Assembly: GCA_005880315.1 (NCBI GenBank)
Contig: VBHB01000088.1
Coordinates: 1 to 39,514, forward strand
DNA: 39,514 nt
Direction of reading: 5' to 3'
Source of the DNA: Chloroflexota bacterium
Lineage (GTDB): Bacteria > Chloroflexota > Dormibacteria > Dormibacterales > Dormibacteraceae
Below, in pieces: positions 7,955 to 15,462 of this stretch (the stretch's first letter is position 1; every line of letters begins with the position of its first letter). The position numbers and the translations under genes are program-made. A model generated the notes under the pieces. It worked only from the letters and a program-made list of their open reading frames with translations. It did not search any database and had not been told where the DNA came from.

Positions 7955-8929
7955 ATGCGCGAAGTGCTTGGCGAGCTGAAGGCGTGGAAAGAAGCGGGGG
8001 AGAAGATCGCGCTCGCCACCGTGGTCGAGACCTGGGGCTCGAGCCCGCGCCCGCTGGGCTCGAAGATGGCGGTCACACGGTCCGGCAAGATGGCGGGCTC
8101 GGTGTCGAACGGATGCATCGAAGGCGCGGTCTTCGAGGAAGCGCAAAAGGTGTTGAAGGCTGGCAAGCCAAAGCTGGCGGCATTCGGAGTGACGGACGAT
8201 GTGGCCTTCTCGGTCGGACTCGCATGCGGCGGGCACATCGAGGTCTACATCGAGCCTTTCGGCGAGAACCATGAACGCTTACTCGGACTGCTGGCCGAGA
8301 ACCGCCCCGCCACCCTGAAGACGAACCTGGTCACGGGCGAGGCCGACCTTGCGGAGGGTGCGCCTTCGGGCTCGGAGCTGGCGCACCGCCGGGGCGATTG
8401 GTTCATCGAACCATTCCGCCGGCCGGCTCACCTCGTGCTGGTCGGTGCGATCCACATTGCGATCCCGCTGCACCGGCTGGCCAAGCTGATGGGCTATTGC
8501 GTCACCGTGGTCGACGCCAGGGCGAAGTTCGCGACCAGGGAACGCTTTCCAGAAGCCGATGAGCTGATCGTCGCCTGGCCGGATGAGGCGATGGCGAAGC
8601 TGACTCTCGACAACTCCACCTATGTCGTGATTCTGACCCACGACCCCAAGTTCGACCTGCCGGCGCTCCGGTCAGTCCTGGGCAAGGACGTCGGCTACAT
8701 CGGCGCGATCGGCAGCCGCAAGACCAACGAAAACCGTTTTGCATCGCTTCGCTCAGAGGGCTTCACGGACGAGCAGATCGCGCGCGTGCATGGCCCGATC
8801 GGTCTCGACCTTGGAGGGCGCGGCGCCGAAGAGACTGCCCTGGGCATCCTCGCCGAGGTCACCGCGGTCCGGTTCGGTGGCTCGGGATCGTCGATGCGCG
8901 AGGTTCGTGCGCGCAGCGGCGCGGGTTAG
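7955..8929 (+). CDS. coxF: XdhC/CoxF-family molybdenum hydroxylase maturation factor
   Basis: XdhC/CoxI/CoxF proteins bind molybdenum cofactor and help load the sulfurated form into xanthine-dehydrogenase-like enzymes. The 324-residue protein has the N-terminal XdhC domain with TWGSSPRPLGSKMAV near 26-40, GSVSNGCIEG at 48-57 and LACGGHIEV near 89-97. A C-terminal Rossmann domain starts near residue 158. The glycine-rich loop reads VGAIHIA at 163-169, where family members usually have GAGHVA. The second Gly is replaced by Ile, which may weaken dinucleotide binding. The start is 4 bases after coxE. The stop TAG overlaps the TAA of the convergent CGNR gene in TTAG at 8926-8929. Confidence 0.92.
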   Translation: MREVLGELKAWKEAGEKIALATVVETWGSSPRPLGSKMAVTRSGKMAGSVSNGCIEGAVFEEAQKVLKAGKPKLAAFGVTDDVAFSVGLACGGHIEVYIEPFGENHERLLGLLAENRPATLKTNLVTGEADLAEGAPSGSELAHRRGDWFIEPFRRPAHLVLVGAIHIAIPLHRLAKLMGYCVTVVDARAKFATRERFPEADELIVAWPDEAMAKLTLDNSTYVVILTHDPKFDLPALRSVLGKDVGYIGAIGSRKTNENRFASLRSEGFTDEQIARVHGPIGLDLGGRGAEETALGILAEVTAVRFGGSGSSMREVRARSGAG

Positions 8930-9480
8930 GCCGTCGCTCTAGTGCGTTCTCGGAACCGCCGCGCCTTCTGGCGGTTGCCGCAGGTGGCCATCGTGCACCA
9001 GCGGCTGGAGTGGTTCCGCGAGCTGTCGTAGAAAGCCCACCGGCAGGTCGGCGAGCTGCATAGCTTGAGCCGTGCCCAGGCCTCGTCAGCCATAGCGGTG
9101 AAGACGCCGGCCACGACCCGGCCCATGGCGCCGGCGACGCCCGTCGCTTCGGGCTCCAGGCGCGCCTTGCCATCGGCGCCGAATCGAGCCCGCAGTCGGC
9201 TCGCACTGGCGGCCTCGTTCAGGGTGGCCACATCCAGGGGGTAGACCCTTCCGCCGGTGTTGGCGCCGATCACGCCCCGGATGGCCTCGCGCACGGCGAT
9301 CGCATGTCTCAGGTCTGCCTCCGAGACGGATGGCCCCGCTTCCATGAGCTCGTGCGCCACCAGCCAGGCCTTGAGGGCGTCCGGGTGGGAGAGCTCTTCG
9401 GGACCGTCCTGCAGGTCGACCGAGTTGACGAAGGCCTGGATCAGGCCCAGCACGCCGGTGGCGGTGTCGCGGTCGGCCAT
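8926..9480 (-). CDS. CGNR zinc-finger / ABATE-domain transcriptional regulator
   Basis: The 184-residue protein has the N-terminal ABATE (putative stress-induced regulator) domain and a C-terminal CGNR zinc finger. The four Cys ligands are seen in CSSPTC and WCTMATCGNR, followed by the basic tail RQKARRFRER. Such proteins act as DNA-binding regulators. I chose ATG 9480. A longer TTG start at 9516 would run through the AT-rich promoter region and give an unusual N-terminus. A good TATAAT lies 9 bases before the ATG, so the message may be nearly leaderless. It is divergent from a 72-aa gene and probably controls that gene and itself through the shared inverted repeat. Confidence 0.87.
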   Translation of the reverse strand: MADRDTATGVLGLIQAFVNSVDLQDGPEELSHPDALKAWLVAHELMEAGPSVSEADLRHAIAVREAIRGVIGANTGGRVYPLDVATLNEAASASRLRARFGADGKARLEPEATGVAGAMGRVVAGVFTAMADEAWARLKLCSSPTCRWAFYDSSRNHSSRWCTMATCGNRQKARRFRERTRATA

Positions 9481-9569
9481 CTCGAGATGATTATATGCAT
9501 AACCGCTGAATAACAAATATCGGTTATACTAACTGGCATAGGACTATTGGGAGTTAGGAGGGACCCGAG
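9481..9569. promoter_or_regulatory. AT-rich divergent promoter with inverted-repeat operator candidate
   Basis: This gap is clearly richer in A/T than its surroundings. ATAACCG at 9499-9505 and CGGTTAT at 9521-9527 form a perfect 7-base inverted repeat with a 15-base spacer. On the minus strand TATAAT lies just before the CGNR start, with TTGTTA 15 bases upstream of it. On the plus strand TATACT at 9526-9531 may serve the 72-aa gene. The operator half-sites overlap both candidate promoters, as expected for autoregulation. Confidence 0.6.
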
Positions 9570-9788
9570 ATGAACCCATACGTAAACGAGGACGTGGCGT
9601 GGCAGAGGTTGAAGGACATGCAGCTGGAGGCGGAAAACCGACGGCTGACGGGGCGAAAGGAGCCGTGGTTGGCCCGTGTTCGACGGGTCGCAACCAGGGC
9701 ATGGTTTCTCGCGGGGCTCGGCAGCCAGCGACCGCCTCGGCGCGGCCCGCGCACGGCAACAAAGTGGGGCTCGAGCACCGGACGCTGA
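9570..9788 (+). CDS. Small basic protein of unknown function (72 aa)
   Basis: I do not recognise a characterised function. The product begins MNPYVNEDVAWQRLKDMQLE, is helical and charged in its first half, has a short hydrophobic patch AWFLAGLG near residue 44-51 and ends in an Arg/Pro-rich tail. AGGAGGG 7-8 bases before the ATG is one of the best ribosome sites in the window, so translation is likely. It is divergent from the CGNR regulator and ends 7 bases before the convergent stop of endonuclease IV. Similar short proteins with an MNxY start are common in high-GC Gram-positive and Chloroflexota genomes; this is from memory, not from a search. Confidence 0.65.
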   Translation: MNPYVNEDVAWQRLKDMQLEAENRRLTGRKEPWLARVRRVATRAWFLAGLGSQRPPRRGPRTATKWGSSTGR

Positions 9789-9794
9789 GCCCGC

Positions 9795-10640
9795 CTAGCT
9801 GCTGGCCAGGCGGCGCAACGTGGCCACCTGGGCCGCGTCGGGCCCGTCGCCGGCCCCCGGCACCTCTAGGATGAAGGGCAGCCTGGCAAGCCTCGGCTCG
9901 TGCAGCAGCGCCCGGAATCCCCCCTCGCCGATCTGCCCTTCGCCGATGTTGGCGTGGCGGTCGCGGTTGGAGGCGAGGCCGGTCACCGAATCGTTGCAGT
10001 GGATGACATCGACATGCTTCAGCCCGACCACGCGGTCGAGCTCGTCCACCGTTTTTGTAACATCGGCCGGCGTTCGCTCGTCATATCCGGATGCGAATGC
10101 ATGGCAAGTGTCGAAGCACACGCCGACTCGAGGGTCGTGGAGGCCATCGAGCATGCGCGCGATCTCCTCGAAGCGAGCGCCGACGCATCCGCCCAGGCCG
10201 GCGTTATTCTCGATCAGCAGGCGAGCGGACTTCGGGGCGGCGCGCTCCAGGACCTTCCGGATGTGCTCGAGGATCGACGGCAGGCGGACATCGAAGCCGG
10301 CGCCCTTGTGGGAGCCCGTGTGGAAGATCACTCCGTTGACGCCTAGCTCGTCCGCCGCCTTGAGATAGCCGGTGAGCGTGCTCTCAGACCGCTGCCGCAT
10401 AGTGGGGTCGTCGCCCGCCAGGTTGATGAGATAGACGGCATGGAAGTAGAACGGCGGCTTTCCGTGCTTGGCGGCGGCTTCCTTGAAGGTCGAGATGCGG
10501 GTGTCGTCGAGCTTCGGCGAACCCCAGAAACCAGGTGGCGTCGGGTGGACCTGGATCGCCTCGGCCCCCATGGCCTTGGCGCGCTCGAACGACAGGTGAA
10601 GTCCCCCGGACGAGTCGACGTGGGCTCCGATCAACGGCAC
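9795..10640 (-). CDS. nfo: Endonuclease IV (apurinic/apyrimidinic endonuclease)
   Basis: Endonuclease IV cuts DNA 5' of abasic sites in base excision repair, using three zinc ions in a TIM barrel. The 281-residue length is normal. Family signatures are present in order: GAHVDSSGGL at 5-14, LIENNAGLGG near 141-150, GVCFDTCHAFASGYD near 172-186 and IHCNDSVTGLASNRDRHANI near 208-227, followed by GEGQIG. These supply the His, Glu and Asp zinc ligands. The start ATG 10640 gives the usual N-terminus. It is divergent from the MocA-like gene across 262 bases. Confidence 0.95.
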   Translation of the reverse strand: MPLIGAHVDSSGGLHLSFERAKAMGAEAIQVHPTPPGFWGSPKLDDTRISTFKEAAAKHGKPPFYFHAVYLINLAGDDPTMRQRSESTLTGYLKAADELGVNGVIFHTGSHKGAGFDVRLPSILEHIRKVLERAAPKSARLLIENNAGLGGCVGARFEEIARMLDGLHDPRVGVCFDTCHAFASGYDERTPADVTKTVDELDRVVGLKHVDVIHCNDSVTGLASNRDRHANIGEGQIGEGGFRALLHEPRLARLPFILEVPGAGDGPDAAQVATLRRLASS

Positions 10641-10902
10641 TCAAAGAGCTTAAGAGGTCCAGAGGCCCGGTCCCAGAAGGGCCTTGCATCTTCATCGTCC
10701 TGGACGGCCGGGTGCCTTCGGCACTGAAGCCAGCGTCGAGGGGCCCGTCGCTACGTCGTCACGCATCTAGCGATGCGCTCCTCCTCGCGCCACCCTCTCC
10801 TTGGCTCCGGCCGTCCAGGCCGCGAATATGCGGCGGCCCTTCCGGGCCGGTCCTCTTCGGGTGTTGGGCTCGGATCGCGGTCCCGTCTGCCATATTCTGA
10901 GG
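10641..10902. promoter_or_regulatory. Divergent intergenic region nfo / mocA-like gene
   Basis: I find no supported gene in these 262 bases. They hold a perfect hairpin at 10762-10777 (see separate entry), a smaller GTGCC-TTC-GGCAC hairpin near 10714-10726, and GC-rich inverted sequence around 10840-10860. Promoters for both flanking genes must lie here, but no convincing -35/-10 pair stands out. Confidence 0.4.
10750..10778. repeat. Palindromic element, copy A (GCTAC-N6-ACGCATCTA-GCGATGCGC)
   Basis: CGCATC and GATGCG form a perfect 6-base stem around TAGC at 10762-10777. A second copy with the same flank GCTAC-N6-A lies at 15343-15373 and differs in the core only by an AC insertion. Both copies sit in divergent gene gaps (nfo/mocA and menH/menD). 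This suggests a shared operator or a dispersed repeat. Confidence 0.55.
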
Positions 10903-11844
10903 ATGCCCGTTTTCGTCATGAGCGACTTGGAGCTGCCCATCCGGGGCCGCACCTATCGCGAGCCGGATGGGCCGCACAGCGTGGTGGTTCGCGGGCGCGA
11001 CCTCGAGGCCGGACTGCAGCACGTAACGGTCCGGAAGGACTGCAGGACCATGGCCGTGATCGGCTTGCCCAGCGCTGACCCAGATCTGAGCGTCCTTGCC
11101 GGCCGAAGGCTGTTCCTGGTCGACGGCGACAGCGCGCGCCTCCGCGACTTTGCAGAGATCGCCCTCCGAGCCGAGGCCGAGGTCGAGTGGATTCGTTCGG
11201 CGACGCCGCCGTTCGACCGCCTGGCCGACGCGTTGCTGCCCGTCGGCGCGATCGTGCTTGCTGCTGGATCGAGCTCACGCATGTCCGGCCCGCAGAAGCT
11301 GCTTCTGGAGTTCGACGGCAGGCCGATGATCAAGAGCGTGATCGAAGCCGCATCGGACGGCGGTTGCCATCAAATCCTGGTGGTCTATTCGTCCGACGAC
11401 GTCAAGAATGCGGTCGGTGGCGATGCCGAGCTCGTCCACAACCCGCGTGCGCACACGGGCATGGCCTCTTCGCTGCAGGTCGGCCTTCAAGCGATGCGGC
11501 AGGACATGGAGGCAGCACTTGTGATGCTCGGCGACCAGCCGATGGTAGGTTCACGCACCGTGTCGGCCCTGCTGCGTGCCTGGCGTCGCGAAGGTGCGCG
11601 CCCTGCGGTCGCGGTGGCACGCGACGAGGGCAAGTGGACGCCGCCGGTGGTGCTGGCACGCGAGCTGTGGGACGAGCTCATGACGCTCGAGGGCGACGCC
11701 GGCGCGCGGCAGCTGCTAGACCGGCGACCGGAGCTGGTCGACATCGTGCCGACGCTCGACCGCCTCGACGACATCGACACGCCGGCCGATTACGCCAACA
11801 TCGTCCGGCTTTTCCCGCGTCCGAAGCCAACTCCGAAGGCGTAG
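10903..11844 (+). CDS. mocA: MobA-like nucleotidyltransferase, probable molybdenum cofactor cytidylyltransferase, with an N-terminal extension
   Basis: MocA joins CTP to molybdopterin to make the cytosine-dinucleotide cofactor used by xanthine-oxidase-type enzymes such as CoxL in this window. The NTP-transferase domain covers about residues 115-305 of 313. It has LAAGSSSRM at 119-127, PQKLLLEFDGRPMI, the metal-binding LGDQPMVG and a late DIDTPADY. Residues 1-114 are an extra region I cannot assign; it contains SVLAGRRLFLVDGDSARLRD. The start ATG 10903 has TGAGG directly ahead but at very short spacing; ATG 10918 is an alternative. Its stop lies 6 bases before the LysE gene. The cofactor link to CoxL is inference from family and distance (2 kb). 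Confidence 0.82.
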   Translation: MPVFVMSDLELPIRGRTYREPDGPHSVVVRGRDLEAGLQHVTVRKDCRTMAVIGLPSADPDLSVLAGRRLFLVDGDSARLRDFAEIALRAEAEVEWIRSATPPFDRLADALLPVGAIVLAAGSSSRMSGPQKLLLEFDGRPMIKSVIEAASDGGCHQILVVYSSDDVKNAVGGDAELVHNPRAHTGMASSLQVGLQAMRQDMEAALVMLGDQPMVGSRTVSALLRAWRREGARPAVAVARDEGKWTPPVVLARELWDELMTLEGDAGARQLLDRRPELVDIVPTLDRLDDIDTPADYANIVRLFPRPKPTPKA

Positions 11845-11850
11845 CGCTTC

Positions 11851-12477
11851 ATGGATTTCGACGGACGTTTTCTCGCGTGGGTTGCACTGTCCGCGCTGAT
11901 CATCGCGACCCCCGGCCCCGACACCGCACTGATCATCCGCAATGCCCTTGCCGGCGGTCCCCGCGCGTCGACGCTGTCGGCGCTCGGCGTGGCGGTGGGG
12001 ATCCTCACCTGGGCAGCGGCCGTGACACTTGGAGTCGGCGTCCTCCTCGAGCGCTCATCGACGGCCTTCACCATCCTCAAGCTGGCCGGTGCCGCCTACC
12101 TCTTCTACCTCGGCGCGAAAAGCTTGCTGTCGAATGCGAATGGACAGGACGCGGGGCAGCCGAGCACGGCCTTGACTCTCGGCGATAGAAGCGCCTGGGG
12201 CCAGGGCCTCGTGAGCAACTTGCTCAACCCCAAGACCGGCGCCTTTTTCGTGACCGTGATGCCCCAGTTCACGATTCCAGGCGACCCCGCTATCCGGCTC
12301 GTCCTCATGGTGGCCGCGTTCGAGGTGATGCTTCTCGTCTGGCTCATCGCATACGGCCATGTCGTGAGCAGGCTCGGCCGGAGCGGACTGGGCTCGCGGG
12401 TGCGCACCTTCATGACCAGGCTTACGGGGGTGGTCCTGATCGGGCTGGGCGCCAGGCTGGCCTTCGAGCGCCGCTAG
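11851..12477 (+). CDS. LysE/RhtB family amino-acid exporter
   Basis: The 208-residue integral membrane protein has the LysE-family signature ATPGPDTALIIRNALAGG at about 19-36 and the later NLLNPKTGAFFVTVMPQF near 126-143. Five to six hydrophobic segments follow the usual layout. LysE-type carriers expel amino acids or related metabolites by proton exchange. The gene follows the mocA-like gene by 6 bases and probably shares its transcript. The substrate cannot be read from sequence. Confidence 0.9.
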   Translation: MDFDGRFLAWVALSALIIATPGPDTALIIRNALAGGPRASTLSALGVAVGILTWAAAVTLGVGVLLERSSTAFTILKLAGAAYLFYLGAKSLLSNANGQDAGQPSTALTLGDRSAWGQGLVSNLLNPKTGAFFVTVMPQFTIPGDPAIRLVLMVAAFEVMLLVWLIAYGHVVSRLGRSGLGSRVRTFMTRLTGVVLIGLGARLAFERR

Positions 12478-12531
12478 CCGTTTACGGCGTACGATCTCAA
12501 TAGTGCTAGCGAACGCTCTAGGAGTGCAAAC

Positions 12532-13371
12532 TTGAAGGGTCGTGCCGCCAGGCCGAACGGCACCTGGGTGCGTTCAGGCGATTACGAGGACATCCTGTAC
12601 GACACCTGGGACGGCATCGCCAAGATCACAATCAACCGCCCGGAGGTCCGCAACGCCTTTCGGCCCACGACTGTGTTCGAGATGTCGAGGGCGTTCGAGG
12701 TGGCCCGAGACGACCCGAAGATCGGAGTCGTCATCCTCACGGGGGCTGGCACCGAGGCCTTCTGCTCCGGCGGCGACCAGCGCATTCGCGGCGACGACGG
12801 CTACGTCGACCCCAAGGGCACCGGGCGCCTGAACGTGCTCGACCTGCAGATCCAGATCCGCCGCCTGCCGAAACCGGTGATCGCGATGGTTGCGGGATAC
12901 GCGATCGGTGGCGGCCACGTCCTCCACGTCGTGTGCGACCTGACAGTTGCCGCCGACAATGCGCGCTTCGGCCAGACCGGCCCGAAGGTCGGGAGCTTCG
13001 ACGGGGGCTATGGCGCCGGCCTGCTGGCTCGCATCGTCGGCCAGAAGAAGGCGCGCGAGATCTGGTTCCTCTGCGAGCAATACGACGCCCCGCAAGCCCT
13101 CGACATGGGCCTCGTCAACAGGGTGGTGCCGCTGGCAGTGCTGGAGCAGGAGACGGTCGCGTGGTGCCGGCGGATGCTCGAGCTAAGCCCGCTTGCCCTG
13201 CGCATGCTCAAGGCCGGCCTCAATGCGGCCGACGACGGCCTCGCCGGGATCCAGCAGCTCGCCGGCGACGCCACGCTTCTTTACTACATGAGCGAAGAGG
13301 CCCAGGAAGGGCGCGACGCGTACGTCCAAAAGCGCAAGCCCAACTTCTCGAAGTTTCCCAAAAGGCCTTGA
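12532..13371 (+). CDS. menB: 1,4-dihydroxy-2-naphthoyl-CoA synthase
   Basis: MenB closes the second ring in menaquinone synthesis, turning o-succinylbenzoyl-CoA into DHNA-CoA. The 279-residue crotonase-fold protein shows [13 protein letters not shown], the oxyanion loop [10 protein letters not shown] and the block [20 protein letters not shown], followed by [16 protein letters not shown]. These are diagnostic of MenB over other crotonases. The C-terminal [13 protein letters not shown] is also family-like. The start is TTG 12532, with TAGGAG 7 bases ahead; no ATG gives the full N-terminus. The next gene, menA, begins 1 base after the stop, so both are in one operon. Confidence 0.95.
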   Translation: MKGRAARPNGTWVRSGDYEDILYDTWDGIAKITINRPEVRNAFRPTTVFEMSRAFEVARDDPKIGVVILTGAGTEAFCSGGDQRIRGDDGYVDPKGTGRLNVLDLQIQIRRLPKPVIAMVAGYAIGGGHVLHVVCDLTVAADNARFGQTGPKVGSFDGGYGAGLLARIVGQKKAREIWFLCEQYDAPQALDMGLVNRVVPLAVLEQETVAWCRRMLELSPLALRMLKAGLNAADDGLAGIQQLAGDATLLYYMSEEAQEGRDAYVQKRKPNFSKFPKRP

Positions 13372-13372
13372 C

Positions 13373-14269
13373 GTGGTTGCCATGACCGCGCTGACGCCCT
13401 CACGCGTCTGGTGGTCCGCCGTGCGGCCGGCGACGCTCGCTGCATCGGTGGCGCCGGTGCTTGCGGGGACGGCTGTCGCGATCCACGAAGGCGGCATCAG
13501 GCCCGCTGCCGGGCTGGCCGCGCTCGTGGTCGGCATCACGATGCAGCTCGGGGTCAATTTCGCCAACGACTACTCGGACTTCGTACGCGGAGTCGACGCC
13601 CCGGGCCGCGTGGGTCCGGTGCGAGCGGCCGCTTCAGGGGTGGTCGCGCCGGAGCACGTCAAGCTCGCGGCGATCGCCGCCTTCGGCATCGCCGGCGCCG
13701 TCGGCCTGGCGCTCAGCCTCGCGACTGATTGGCGCTTGCTGCTGGTCGGCGCCGCATGTTTGCTCGCGGGATGGCTCTATACCGGGGGGCCGCGGCCTTA
13801 TGGCTACCTAGGGCTGGGAGAGATCTTCGTGTTCGTTTTCTTCGGTCTGGTCGCCACGTGCGGAACGGTCTATGTCGAGTCGTTGCGCATCACGCCGTTG
13901 GCGGTCTTCGCCGGATGCGGCATGGGCTTCCTCGCCACGGCGATCCTGGTGCTAAACAACCTCCGCGACATCGAGACCGACGCCGCCGCCGGCAAGCGAA
14001 CGCTGGCGACCCGGATCGGTCGCGACCGCACGCTCGTCCTCCTGGTTGTGATCGTCTGCGCGGCTTTCGTCGTGCCGATCGTCATCCTCGTCCTCGGCCT
14101 GGCCGGGGTCACGGTGATGCTGGTGCATTTCGCGATTCCGGTCGCCGCGGTGCCTGTGCGCACGGCATTCGCAAGCCGAGGCGGTCCTGCCCTGGTGGCC
14201 GCCTTGAAACGAATGGCCGCCGCCGAGATCGCGTACGCGCTTCTGCTGGCGTTGGGACTGCTGGCGTGA
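13373..14269 (+). CDS. menA: 1,4-dihydroxy-2-naphthoate polyprenyltransferase
   Basis: MenA attaches the isoprenoid tail to DHNA at the membrane to give demethylmenaquinone. The 298-residue UbiA-type protein has about eight to nine membrane spans and both Asp-rich motifs: NDYSDFVRGVD near 62-72 and NNLRDIETD near 193-201. The start is GTG 13373; ATG 13382 three codons later is an alternative. Its stop overlaps the next GTG by 4 bases. It follows menB directly and implies that this cell uses menaquinone. Confidence 0.94.
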   Translation: MVAMTALTPSRVWWSAVRPATLAASVAPVLAGTAVAIHEGGIRPAAGLAALVVGITMQLGVNFANDYSDFVRGVDAPGRVGPVRAAASGVVAPEHVKLAAIAAFGIAGAVGLALSLATDWRLLLVGAACLLAGWLYTGGPRPYGYLGLGEIFVFVFFGLVATCGTVYVESLRITPLAVFAGCGMGFLATAILVLNNLRDIETDAAAGKRTLATRIGRDRTLVLLVVIVCAAFVVPIVILVLGLAGVTVMLVHFAIPVAAVPVRTAFASRGGPALVAALKRMAAAEIAYALLLALGLLA

Positions 14270-14484
14270 CGGACACGTATGTCGCGGTCGCCAACCCTCA
14301 GGATGTTGCTCGCGAGGTGGAACGCCAGGTTGCCCGGGGATGCCGCACCTTCGTCCTGCGCCAGGTCGCCGGAGGCGGAATGCTCGACCAGGAACGGTTG
14401 GGCGCGGCACGCTATGCGGCGGGGCTTCAGGCGGAAGTTATGTTGGAAGCGCCCGAGGACGTTTCGGTCGCCGCCGCCAGGTGA
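14266..14484 (+). CDS. 72-aa enolase-superfamily-like fragment, possible menC relic
   Basis: A GTG overlapping the menA stop opens a 72-codon frame. The segment VERQVARGCRTFVLRQVAGG followed by MLDQERLGAARYAAGLQAEV has the spacing of the middle of actinobacterial-type o-succinylbenzoate synthase, where a strand ending K-x-K is followed by D-x-x-R-x-x-A-V-R and then D-A-N. The catalytic Lys pair reads L-R here and the DAN reads EAP. The remaining N-terminal and C-terminal thirds are missing. It runs 58 bases into the convergent menH. It may be a decayed menC, a small protein with a new role, or chance resemblance. Confidence 0.4.
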   Translation: MTDTYVAVANPQDVAREVERQVARGCRTFVLRQVAGGGMLDQERLGAARYAAGLQAEVMLEAPEDVSVAAAR

Positions 14485-15323
14485 CCGGCGAGCAACCGCG
14501 CGAAAGCGTCCGGTCGTTCCTGGTGCACCGTATGGCCCGCCCGAAGCACGACCTCGACGCGCCCATTGGGGACCGAGGCAGCCAGCCTGCGGGCGGAGGC
14601 CACGTATCCGTGGTCGAGCTGGCCCGCCACGAATGTGCACGGGACCTCAACCCGAACGAGATTGCTCCACAGCGGCTCCATCACGCCCGCGCCCATTCCG
14701 CGCAGCGAGGCCGCCAGGCCGGCGACGGTGTTGCCCATCCGCTCAGCGCGAATCTGCGCCGTAAACGACGGTCCGCGTCGTTCCAGGCCCGCGAACAGCG
14801 GCAGGCTGCTCCAGTAGTTGACGAAAGCTTCGAGACCGTCCTGCTCGATGCGCTTCGCCAGGGCCTCGTCGCCGAGCCGCCGGCCTTCGCGGGCGTCATC
14901 CTCCAGTCCCGCATGCGCGCCGATGGTCATGAGCGAGACGATCCGGTCGGGCCGATGGACCGCGACGTGAAGCGCCAGGCGGCCGCCCATCGAGTAGCCG
15001 ACGAGATGGGTGCGCTCGATGCCAAGGTGGTCCCAGAGCATCATGAGGTCGAGCAGGCAGGCGTCCATGCTGCACGGCGCACCCGGTGCGATCTTCGTCT
15101 GGCCGTGGCCGCGCAAGTCCGGCACCACCCACTGATAGCCAGCCGGCATGGCCGCGATCACCTCCCGCCAGCTGCGTCCGCTCTGGGTGAAGCCGTGCAG
15201 CAGGGTCACCGGCGTGCCTTCGCCAGTGACGAAATAGTTGAGACGAACGTCGGCGCCCTCCACAATCACTGGGGAAGCCGTTGAAGAAGTCATCGCCGGA
15301 TCTTCGGCGCCCATGCGACCCAT
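14427..15323 (-). CDS. menH: Alpha/beta hydrolase, probable SHCHC synthase MenH
   Basis: MenH eliminates pyruvate from SEPHCHC after the MenD step. The 298-residue alpha/beta hydrolase has the oxyanion motif LHGFTQSGRSW, the nucleophile elbow GYSMGGR, the acid Asp in AGQLDHGY and the base His in AGHTVHQERP. GYSMGGR together with a flanking menD strongly suggests MenH rather than a generic hydrolase. I chose ATG 15323, because AGAAGGTGAG lies 7 bases ahead; ATG 15359 would start inside the palindromic element. It is divergent from menD. Its 3' end overlaps the menC-like fragment. Confidence 0.82.
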   Translation of the reverse strand: MGRMGAEDPAMTSSTASPVIVEGADVRLNYFVTGEGTPVTLLHGFTQSGRSWREVIAAMPAGYQWVVPDLRGHGQTKIAPGAPCSMDACLLDLMMLWDHLGIERTHLVGYSMGGRLALHVAVHRPDRIVSLMTIGAHAGLEDDAREGRRLGDEALAKRIEQDGLEAFVNYWSSLPLFAGLERRGPSFTAQIRAERMGNTVAGLAASLRGMGAGVMEPLWSNLVRVEVPCTFVAGQLDHGYVASARRLAASVPNGRVEVVLRAGHTVHQERPDAFARLLAGHLAAATETSSGASNITSA

Positions 15324-15342
15324 CTCGTGGCTCACCTTCTGC

Positions 15343-15373
15343 GCTACTCGCTTACGCATCTAACGCGATGCGC
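15343..15373. repeat. Palindromic element, copy B
   Basis: CGCATC at 15355-15360 and GATGCG at 15367-15372 form a perfect stem around TAACGC. The flank GCTAC-N6-A matches copy A at 10750-10778. It lies in the 139-base divergent gap between menH and menD, where an operator would be expected. Confidence 0.55.
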
Positions 15374-15462
15374 GCGCTCCGTTGCTCGAAGGTTCGCCCC
15401 GATCTGGGTCACCTGGACACCGAATCTCTCGCCGATGATCTTCAACGCCTTCCCAGAATCGT

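Noticed and set aside
7075..8238. A 387-codon minus-strand open frame opposite coxE/coxF
   Set aside because: The real genes on the plus strand have MIDAS and XdhC motifs; this frame is a GC-skew shadow.
10714..10726. Riboswitch ahead of the mocA-like gene (for example a Moco sensor)
   Set aside because: Only short unrelated hairpins are visible; I could not build the multi-stem consensus of a molybdenum cofactor riboswitch.
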